From Cyprinodon diabolis (Eukaryota > Chordata > Actinopteri > Cyprinodontiformes > Cyprinodontidae): 64,000 bases of DNA. The DNA is taken from positions 22,096,591 through 22,160,590 of the forward strand of contig CM060078.1 in assembly GCA_030533445.1 (NCBI GenBank). Direction: 5' to 3'. Numbering within the stretch: position 1 is the first letter of the stretch; the number at the start of each line of letters is the position of its first letter. The position numbers were made by a program, and so were the translations under genes. This document shows positions 38,706-49,800 of this stretch, piece by piece. The notes under the pieces are model-generated. The model had not been told where the DNA came from. It searched no databases and worked only from the letters and a program-made list of their open reading frames with translations.

Positions 38706-39304
38706 TAAATAAATGAGACCTATTTTGAGAGTTTGTTTCATGTAGGTGAACAAGGACTGTAAATTGTTGATTGCAGTAACATCAAACCTTAGTGGTTTCC
38801 TCTAGAAGAATAACAGTTAAACAGTGAAGCTTTGGGTGATCCTCTGCACCAAACAAGGCACTATTAGCCATTAGCTAATCTGTTATGGTTAATTATTTTA
38901 CTTGTTCAATTCAATTATGTTTCCCAGTGTTAACCGTGGTATTAGATCATAGCACATTTCTTTCTCTCTAGAGTTAAGATTGATCACAGCAGTAGATATC
39001 TGATATTTTATCTGCTGTGCAAAACTGTTGAATGAAAGTGGTTTTTTATTCATTCAAACTCCCTTCAGAGACACTTAAAAATGTCTATGCAAAAAAACAA
39101 GAAAATAGCTAATCAGTATTGAGTAAAATAATATACAATAGGAGGAACATTATTATATACAATGTGAAATCTTAAACTTCAATTAATATTCTGTTAAATG
39201 CATTCATTTATTTTTCAAACATACAAAGATATCGTTTGTGACAGTCTATTTTAAAACGTTATTTGTAGGCCAAATACGTGCGCGGAGGCCTCTCCTCCCG
39301 TACC

Positions 39305-39380
39305 AAGATGGCGGCTTCATTAACGTATCGCTTCATTGAACTGCGACCAAGGTGACGTCAAACCACATTCCTATTGGTTT
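39305..39380. promoter_or_regulatory. YY1, CRE and CCAAT-type sites upstream of the trihelix/TIN2-like gene
   Basis: AAGATGGCGGC at 39305-39315 matches YY1, TGACGTCA at 39353-39360 is a full CRE palindrome, and ATTGGTT at 39373-39379 is an inverted CCAAT box. The next ATG with a coding exon is at 39526. The combination suggests a TATA-less promoter active in many tissues. Confidence 0.55.
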
Positions 39381-39525
39381 ACTTCTACCAACGTCACTTA
39401 AGCGACGGGCGGAATACTGGGCACCATTTTGAAAAATAAAGAAGTGAAAACATTCCATATTAATCTTTTCTATTGTTATTATTGTTTTTTTGTTAACTTT
39501 ATATTTAAGGGACAAGAAACAGAAA

Positions 39526-40745
39526 ATGGAGCCAACGGTGAGCTGGTCTCCGGAACAGACCGAGGCGCTCCTCTCCCTGTGGTCGGAGGAAAAAATTCAA
39601 CGTGAGTTGGCAACACCGATAAGCACTGAGGAGCTTTTCAGGGAATGTCAGAAAGTCTGGCTTCACAGTCAGAACAGAGTGCCTTAATTAAGCAGTGGAG
39701 GTAAACCTTAAACACTTAACTAACTTTATATGGGATCTTATTATCAACGAGGGAGCTGCTGTCGACAATGTGACAGAAACTCAATGCTAGATGCGGAAAC
39801 GGATCCACTGTGAAAATATATGAGCAATCCATCATTTATCTACAAGCCCAATGCACAATCAGTAGCCTCATCCTTTATAAAAGAAGATATCTTTTTATTC
39901 GTTTATTCCTTGGGATCTTCTTTCAGAACATCAAAAATGTTCATTTCATTTCTTCTTTATATTAAATCTGTCCCCATTATTAACCCTGGTGAATTTTTAG
40001 CCCCTTAGTTTCTTAATTTGGTGATTTATTTGCATCAGCAACAAAAAAAAAGGGGGGGGGGGGGGTACAAAAATGTTGAGTTACTTGTTGAGCACTCAGT
40101 ATTTGGTTGTGTCTCATCTTAAATGAGTCACCGCATCATTGTGGCGTGGGATGGAGGCAATCAGTCTGCAGAGGTTTGATGGAAGCTCAGATTTGTCTAT
40201 TTGCTGCATTCAGGTCATCTGTCTTGCTGGGTTTGGTTTCTCATCCTTTCAACAACAGCCCATACATTTTCTACAGGGTTCAGGTCAGGGGAGCTTTTTG
40301 GTTAATCAGCTGCAGGAACATCATGGTCATTGAACCAGCTATTGGTACCTTCAGCAATGTAGGAAGGGGCACAGTCCTGTTTAAAAAACAAAACAGCCTC
40401 TCCAGTTTATCAGCTGAAGAAAGTGGAAAGAATTCCTTAGTATGATTTACTTTCTTCAGGAAACACTACTTATTTGCTTTTTTTCATAGCCCAGGTTAGA
40501 CACTTCTGAGGTCTCTGATCAGGATTTGCTTGACCTGAGGAATGTATGACTTATAACTAGGGCTGCAACTAATGATTACTTTGCTAATCGATTAATCTGT
40601 AGATTATTTTTTCTACTAATCCATTGAAAATCGGATAGAAAAAAAAATAAAACCAGATGAAACTAAAACTTTTCCACTTGAGAAGTTCTGGATGGAGCAC
40701 ATTGACAGACAAAAAAAGTTTTTTTTTTTTTTATCTTAAATGCAA

Positions 40746-40805
<60 letters not shown>

Positions 40806-43800
40806 CAATTTTGGTATAATTGCAGCTCTAAGAGGGTGCTCTGCAGCTAAAGGGATATTTTAGAGTCTCCATACTAGAGTTAAAAATCGTTTACTAAATT
40901 AGTTGAACTTTATTTCAATAATCGATTCATTACTATTAATCCGATTAATTGTTTCCGCCCTACTCATAACCCTTATCTAGTGTTCATCTGTATTTTCAGC
41001 CTTGTTAGACTCCCATTTAAATTCCTAAATGGATCTTGCTTGACTATTTTCTCACGCCCCCAATTTTTGCTGGTGCACCCTTCCCTGCCAACCTTCTTCC
41101 TTCCACACAAAATTCATTTAAAATGCATAGATTGAAAACTTTCTGAAAACTTTCTTAAGCAGCAACCTTTTGTGGCCTGCCTTTCATGATTGTGTCGCCT
41201 ACTGACCCAGGGTGAGAGAGTAAAGCAATGATTTTAAACTTCAGTCCTCAACAGTTGATGTTATGCTTTTATTTCTCCAATAAGAGCTCATTAGCAGAGC
41301 TTGACTGCAGCTTGTGAGGTAGATTTTTGAGTAAGCTGTGAAGAAAAGGGACACCGAGCCTGCAGGATTTCACTCTGACATCCCTGGTCTAAAGGCTGAG
41401 GAATTGTTCAGTAATTGAGCTGATTAGGGTGTGAAGCTTTGAGTTTCAGAAAATAAACTTCTTCACCTTTTTTAACTTTATAAAACAGATTTGGGGATTC
41501 TCATGATTTGTAAGGAATACTCAACGTTTTACAGAAGGGAAAAAAAGACTTGGAATAAATCAAAATATTGGTAAAAATATTTTTGTGTGATGTAATTTCT
41601 AAATAATGTTACCTAAAGCTGTTTGACAAAAAAAAGTTTTAAAGAGAGATTGGAACATATTATTATTCCCCCCATGACATTAGCTCTTTTCCTCAACATT
41701 ATTAAAAAACACAATGAATATATTCTGCTGTATCAAAACACTTAATCAGATAATTTTTTTTAATGTTTTTTAGAAAGTTAAATTACACCACTAAGGGATT
41801 GTCATAAATCACAACATTGATTGATCTATTTTCATTGTGGTGTTACGCAAAATTTCAAGGAGATAAACAGGCATCCCTGGAACCTTGAACCCTATATAGC
41901 AGGAAATTTTGAAGCAATTGCTACAGGAGAGGAATCAATAAAAGATAATAAATGGCACTTTAAAAAAAGATATTTATGTCATATGCATCATGATATCCAA
42001 AGCTAAGCAGCATTGATTTTTTTTTAATGTAATGTTATTCTTTTGGTCCCCTCGCAGATCAAGCTGCTGTGGCAAATATTTCGAATTCCTTCACCGGGAG
42101 TCTCCAAGGATCTAAAAAGAAGGAAAATACACGAGATGCTCTTTTCTACCCCATCAAAATGGAGGACTCTAATGCTCCGTGTTCAAGCAACGGGGCGGCT
42201 GAGTCTTCCTGGCAAACCTCAACCCTTTGGCAACCCATCACCGTAGAAAGGAGAAGAGGTAAAGGCAAAGAGCTCGATTGCTGTTGTGGAAATAGACACT
42301 TAGCTGTGGAGGTATAGTGGTCGGGGATCACCTAACCTCAGGAGTGTTTGGATCTTCACCTCTGATTCTATTCTCTTGTTCTTTTTTCTCAGATAAGCCC
42401 ACATGTAGTTGGTCAAAGAAGGAGGTCCTAACGCTGCTGACACATTGGGCCAATCCAGCCGTTCAGCTGGAGCTCAGTCGCAACGTGAGAAACAACGCCG
42501 TCTACAGCAGCCTCAGCGCCAGGCTGGCAGCGCTGGGGTACAACAAAACAGCCCAGAAGTGCAAAGAGAAACTGAAGAAGCTGAAGCAGGATTACAAGAG
42601 AATAAAGAACAGCAACCATTTGGACGGCGGGAAGAACATCTGGTTTGACATTATTGATCAGGTCCTCGGCGCGCCGCGTACCGCAGCCAGAAATCATCCA
42701 GAAACATCCGAGCTGTCCTCCGAAGAGCTCGCTCTGCCCGCTGTGTTTGAGGAGAACAGTAAAGGTAATCAGATGTACATCCTTCACTGCATTGTGCAGA
42801 AGTGAATGTTATTAGCTTTAAATGTGGATTTATTTCAGGTAATTCCCCTTCAACAAATGATTTTGAAACCTTCCCTGAGCCTTCAGCCTCCGACATAAAG
42901 AAGGAAACGGATATCTTCGTCGTCAGAATTGAGGATGATGACACTCCATCGACAAGCACAGCGGGTTCCTCCTCTGCTCAGCAGATATCTGACATGTTTG
43001 CAATCAGCCGCGTGGGAAAAAGAAAATGTAGGTATACAAAAAGCTTAAATAGAAGCTAACACGGTAGCTGCCTTAAAGAGGAGCATATTCATGTTTTTTT
43101 TGTTTTCTAAACAGATGTCCACACATGTAGCTGGTCTAAAAAGGAGGTCCAAGCACTATTGGCATATTGGGCCAATCCGGCCGTCCAGGAGGAGCTCCGT
43201 CGCAACGTCAGAAACAACGCCGTCTACAACAGCCTCAGCTCTAAACTGGCTTCGCTGGGATTCAACAAGTCCGCACAGAAATGCAAGGAGAAAATCAAGA
43301 AGCTAAAGCAGGACTACAGGAGGGTCAAAAACAGTCAACATGTTGGTTGGGCTAGGACTGCCTGGTTCGGGATTCTGGATGAAGTCCTTGGTTCTCAGGG
43401 CACCACATCGAAACATTCAGAAGCTCCAAAGTCTTTATCAGGAGAGCCAAATGAGACGGACATGGAGCCTGAGGGTTAGTGAAGAAATACAATCAGTAAA
43501 CGACAAAAGTTAATGTCAAAAAGATGTTATATTTCCACCTGCTTACAAGTTCATAGCAGGTTTACACTGGAAAAAATCTAGATAAGTAATTTTTTTCTTA
43601 AAATAAGTGTGTTTTAAGGTAAAAGAGACATTTTGCCAATAGAACAAGATAATTTACTCTTAAAGTAAGAAAAAACAATTACATACTCTTATTTCAAGTG
43701 CATAGTATCTAATTATCTTGTTTTAAGAGTAAAAATACTCATTCCATTGGCAAACTAACTCATTTACATACTCAAATTAAGGGTAAATACACCTAATTTA

Positions 43801-46800
43801 AGAAATGTTTACTTATCTCTTGATAATTTTTCCAGTGTAGTAACAGGGTTCATGTGCAGTCTGGGAAAGTTTGGAGTTTGGTTTTCCAGGTCTGAATAAA
43901 AGCCTGGAAAAATATTCTTAACCCCTTTTCTCTCTGTTCTGCTTCTGTATAATATCACAGATGCATGTAAGTGGTCGCCTGATGAGGTCCAGGTGCTCAT
44001 CACCCTCTGGGCACAGCCAAACATTCAGAAGCAGCTTCTCGCCTCAGAGGAAAACGATGAAGTCTTCACGTACCTCAGCGACGAACTGGCTCGGGTTGGC
44101 TTCAGCAAGTCGCCCCAGCAGTGCAGTCTGAAAGTGGACAAACTCAAGCAGGAGTACACAAAACTCAAACAAAGGGGGGTAAATGTGAGTGATAAAAGTG
44201 ACTGGTTTGCCATCATGGATAGTGTTCTCTTCCCCGAAGGAGAAGCGTCCACAGAGCGTAATTTATCCGCTGTGCTAACAGCCTCCAACCCCCATGAAGG
44301 TGAGGAAGAACATTTTATGACAAACATTCGTTTATATATTTGATTCTAAATTTGTGTAACTTCCAATAGATTTTTCACACACCGTTTGGGCGACAGAGGA
44401 AGTTGATGCACTTCTTACCAAATGGGCTGAGGAGCATGTCCAGGAGCAGCTAAAATCCACCCAGGATGACGAGAGGGTGTACGCTCAGCTGAGCTCAGAG
44501 CTGGCCACGCAGGGCTTCGATAAGACCACCAGCCAGTGCAGGACAAAGCTCCGACTGCTCAAACAAGAGTATGGAAGGATTAAGGAGCAGAAAGACTCCA
44601 AAGCGCAAAAGAGTAAATGGTTTTCCATCATGGAGAAGATTTTTGGCTGCCCTAAGCCAGAAATGCAGTCAAATCCTGCATCTCTGGAAACATCACAAAA
44701 TAAAAGAGCTGAAAGACTGGAGGGTAAAGATGAGCACCAACATGTAGAGCTAATCATGCTGTTATTGTTTGATTACAGAAACATAAATATTTACTAGTTC
44801 ATTTATGCTGCATCTCACTTTAATAGAATATAATCAAAAAGATTAATTTATTTTACACATTTTAATCAAAAGTTTAATTTGTTTTTTGTTAATGTTAGGT
44901 ATTTTTAAAGTTATACAAAAAGAAAGTTTTTAATATGGGGCCTTTAATGTTGCTTTTTATTTAGGAGTGGCTTTTTTTTTTAAAGTGCCGTCTATAGCCC
45001 GTCTCTTGAATCAGTCTGTGGAAGATATTTAAGCACCACCTTAATCTGTTATACACACCTTATTAATTTCCTGATGCTTGTATGAACCTTTTTTCAACAT
45101 AAGTTAACCTTATCCTGCAGTTAACTGCAGTGTCTCTACACCTTTTTAATCACTATATTTGCTTCCACCTAACTTTCTGTTAATATATTATAATTTTGCA
45201 CCTTTTTGTAACTTTTTTTTCCTCTACTTTCCAGAAATATTTCTGGCACATTTTTAGTTTTTCTCCTTTACTTAACTTTCCAATTAATATACTAATTCAC
45301 TTTTATCTGACACTGTTTTTATTTTCACATAATTTTCCATCATTATGCTTTATTTTATCACTCTATGGATGTTGGAGTTCTTTAGCTATTTCTGTTTGTT
45401 GGTTCTGTACCCTTTTTCGTGAGGAATGCTAGTAACACTGTGTGACAGACGGTGAAAGCAGCAGTCTTCCTAATTCCAAAAAAGAAAAATAATCCACTGG
45501 ACGTTTTGCTTCCCATCCAGGAAGCTTTTTCAATTCAAAATGATTCAATTTTGGATTGGAAAAACGCTTCCTGGATGGGAAGCAAAACGTCTTCAAACTT
45601 TGAAACCAAATCCAGTGGATTGCTTTTGATTTTTTTTTTTTTTTTTGGAATGACTATGACCTGGATGACTGAGAACCTTCATCAGCAGTCTTCCTAATGA
45701 GTTTGTATGCAGTAATATGACCATGCCTCAATAATTAAAAGTTCTTTCTTAACCCTTTCAGGCTCAAATTAAGTCGTAGTTACAGGAAAAATCTGATGTT
45801 TGGAGAAAAAGATCATATGGTGTAGTAAGATACAATTCAGACTTTTTTGAGAGAGACCTTCACATGCAATGAATTATGGGATGTTGCAGATTTGCAACAG
45901 TGGCCCAGAGTGGTAAATTAACACTGAAGATTGAATCTGATATGAACGTTAACTTTATTAGAATGTTGCAAACAAAAAATTAAAACAAAATAAAAAAAAA
46001 AAAGACTTTTTCTCAAACCTTTTCTCCACCGACGTCTCAAAACCTCTTGAGAAGGCCGTTTATGTTACACTGTTGCTCAACATATAGGCAAACTAGTAGA
46101 TATAGCATGTAGCATCCATTGGTACCTGCTTGGGCACACGTTGCGAATCCACAACATAGAAATCGAGATGCCTCTGGTGAAAAACCCAGAGGAGATAAAA
46201 TCTACTATTTGGCATGTGCCATATCTATACGCATTCATGATTCATCTTATGTTGTATTGATTTAAAAATAATGGAAATTGGTAGTGATACTTGCATGAAA
46301 TTGGTGCTTAGAAAATCTATTTCAGTGACATCCAGGACTCAGCCATGTTGAAAGTGAGTCAGCAGTGTCATCTGGTGAGCTGAAAGAGTTTGTTGCAAAT
46401 GCACAACTAAGTCCTTCTGTTGTACTTCTGAGTAACAAAAGCTCTTAAATTATGGATGTGGAGTAATTAGCTAAGTAGCATTTAGCTGTTGCAGATCTGC
46501 AACATCTGCCTGGAGAGGGTTAATTGGTCATATTTAATAATATCTCAATCTAATAAATGTCACTTTTTTAGATTTAGTTGATGTTGAGGTTTTTCTAAGC
46601 TGAGATGCATCCGTGTAGTTAAAAGCTCTTCAAAAATAGATGTTTAATGCCTCACTAATAAAAAGGTGAAGTTAGAACACATCAGCCTCAGTAATTTCAT
46701 GATTTAGTGCATTTATGTCCATCTGCTGATGTTGGCATGTCCTTTTGTTCTCAGGCTGTGGCTTATCCATCCCCTCTCTGTGCCTCCTGGTTCCCACCCT

Positions 46801-49800
46801 ACGCCTGATGTGTGCCTTTGCCTGGAAGGTGATCCAGAGCAGTAATGTGGCACATTACCGGAAAGTGGAGGAGCTGGTGTTGCTGGTGACGGAGCTGGCT
46901 CCAGAGCTGCTTACGGCGAGGGAGAGAGTGCAGCTCCTGCTCAGACTGAGGGCGCGGGTAACTGAGCAAATCAACATCATGTTGAGAAACAAAATACTTA
47001 AAGATTAATGAGAAATAAAAACATATTAGGCTTTTTTATACCTCTGTTTCAGTTTGTGCTTGAGTTGTGTCAAAATAAGAGCACAGCTAACCTGCTAAAC
47101 ATCCAACCCCACCTGAAAATTATTAAAGATCTCAAGATGAGCGCTGACTGCAACCAAGAGGTAGGTATAATCAACCTTTTTTAAAGTTTGCCGAAAGCAG
47201 TAAAACTATTTCTTCTATCAAATTAGCATGAGTATTTTATGGCTTTTATGTTTTATAATAACATGAATGGTTTATTAGTGTCTTTATCGTGATAGAGAAA
47301 CTTTTTGCATCAAATTATTGCAAACGACAGCTAACGCTTTCTTCTGTTTTGGTTTTCCCTTTACCTTAAAGGAGCTGAATGAGTTGGAGAGTTCAAAGTC
47401 AAATTTCGTAGAGGTTGTTTATGCCTTGGTTGAGAACTCAAAGGAAAGAAAGAGGTTTTTCATGGTGCGAATCTCTAAAACAGTGGCTATGATTCAAGCA
47501 GGATCTCATGGTTAATCACTTTCATTAGAAGCTTAACTTGCTGCTTGTGTTTGTTTTCTCAGGACGTCTTTCCGATCCACTACGGACAAGAGTATGAAGC
47601 CACCCTGCAAAGACTGGTTTGGAAATTCATTTCCAGATTGGACAATCTATTGCCCATTCCTGATATAAAACAGGTAAACTTCCTTGTCTTGTTAATGTCA
47701 ATATATACAAATTTACATTCTACAAAGGTGAACTCTTCTTTCTATATTTTTGTTCACAAAATATGTTTTTTAAATTGCAACTCGTTCATTTACCTTTTTC
47801 CTTTTATTGCTGTTTATGCCAAAACTAACTAATTAGAGAAATAAATGGCAATTCTTTAAATAAATGTATTTTTGTTATTATTTTGATACCGGTTACAGAC
47901 CGCAGAGTGGCTCAGCAGCGCCCCCTCTGTCATGGAAGAATGTGGGAAGCTAGTTTTGGATCCAGAACAGCTGAAGACGCTGCTAAACTTCCAGGAGAAA
48001 CAAACAGGAAATCCAAACAAAAGTAAATGACCAAAGCCTAAAAATAAAACAAAGTCTATGGCAAGCCTTTTTAACATAAATTCGGTTTCGTCTGACCATC
48101 CATAATTACGTTCCAGATATCTTAAAATACATTTTGACTAGACAAAACCACATTTTGACTATCCGGAATGGTAATTTAAGATATCTTTATTTACATTGAT
48201 TAGAAAGAATAATAATTCAAGATATCTTAAATTACATTTTGCTAAGTCAAAATTCCTTTCAAGATATCTCAAATTACGACGCCGGATTTGTCATTTAAAG
48301 CGTCACACGCTGATTTAACTTTTCCTCCTTTTTATACTGACAGTAAGGAATTTTTTAGGAATTATCCTCCTGGAAGCCCATTAAAAGATCATGACACATT
48401 TTGACTTGTCAGAATGTCAATTTAAGATATCTTTAATGGAAAAGCTTAATAATTCAAGATATATTTAATTAATTTAGAGAAATTACAATTCGAGATATCT
48501 TTAAATTTGTTTTGTCTGGTCATTATTTGCTCTTAAGATATCAATAATTGAGTTTTCACTAGTCAAAACTGCATATCTCCTATCCTAAAATACATTTAAG
48601 ATATCATGAATTATGGTGGCATTTGAGATATCTTTAATTAGAATTATGACTAGTCAAAACTAAAATCGAGATATCTTGAAATTACTTTATGACTAGTCGT
48701 AATTTAATTGTGGATATCTGAAATGTGTATCCTAAATTGACGTCTCCATACAAGTTAATGGTAAATCTGACGTCATTTCGACTAGTCAGAATGTAATTAG
48801 AGATATCCCGAATAAGTATTTTGGCTAGTAAAAATATAATTAGAGATATCTTAAAATCGCTAAAACGTCTAGTCATCAAACAATTTGAGATATCTTGAAT
48901 GTAAAGGCGGTACAACCGAATTTATGTTAAAACGACTTGCCATATAAAGTCAGCTTACTTGTTCTCATGTGTTTTTTTTTATATTTATCTGTTTTTCTGA
49001 TACAGGCTTGCCGCAGGCTCAGAAAATGTTTTTGCCTTCGCTCTCTCTCCGTCTGAAACCGAACTTGAAGCAGCCTTCAGCAGTCCAACACAAAGGGTCA
49101 GCTGCTGTTCCTGCCCCTGCTGCTGACGACGATGTTGATTATGATGATGATGATGAGGAAGAAAGCCAAACGTATGACCATTCACATCTACAGAACCTGA
49201 AAGATAAACAGACTGATGGTCTGGTAGCTGCCAAATGTTCAAGTAGGTATCCAGAAGGGTATTCAGACTGTTTTTTACAGTTGAATGCAGAAGAAACTTT
49301 TAGCAGTTTTCTATTTGTATATTTTTTTTTTCTCTCTTCTGTTTTGGAGCAATGTTGTTTTTTGTTTTTTTAATCATTAATTTTGGTACAAGGGATAAAC
49401 AAAAGAATCACACAAGTTGCCATCAAATAATGGTTTTTATTTAGGAAAATAGGCGATCTAAAAAGACCTTTACTATCAAACGTTTGTTGGTTTTTCAGAA
49501 AAAGCATTTTTCCCTGATCAACGTCAGAGCTCAGGATTAGGCAAAACCTGGCAGAATTGGCAAAATGGAGAGTTTCATGGGGGAAAACTCAGCTGAACAG
49601 AAGGAAAAATGAGGCTTATCTTCACATTTGCCAAATAATATTTTAATGAACAGAAAAGGGTAGAAGTTTTGCAAGGTGTGGGTCTGATTACATTTGGTGT
49701 AAACTTAGCTCAGCTATTCTGAAAAAGACTGTACTTACATAGAAGTGGTGGTGTGATGGGCTGGGACTACTTTAGGCTCCAGTGTCTGGACAATGTGGGT

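Larger units (their letters stand above)
36713..39525. other. 3' UTR and intergenic region between the two TIN2-like genes
   Basis: AATAAA at 37183-37188, about 470 nt after the stop codon, is the first plausible polyadenylation signal. Further right lie a dispersed repeat, a LINE fragment, and the promoter of the second gene near 39.3 kb. No coding exon was seen. Confidence 0.6.

Noticed and set aside
41821..42006. A 61-codon plus-strand frame in the first intron of the fusion gene as a missing trihelix exon
   Set aside because: No match to the third trihelix helix, no suitable splice sites and wrong composition.
44724..44797. Stop at 44797 as the true end of a separate trihelix gene
   Set aside because: Reading past a good donor (44724) gives only 25 non-conserved residues, and the donor is in phase with the TIN2-like exon. 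Kept as an alternative in the gene entry, not as a feature.
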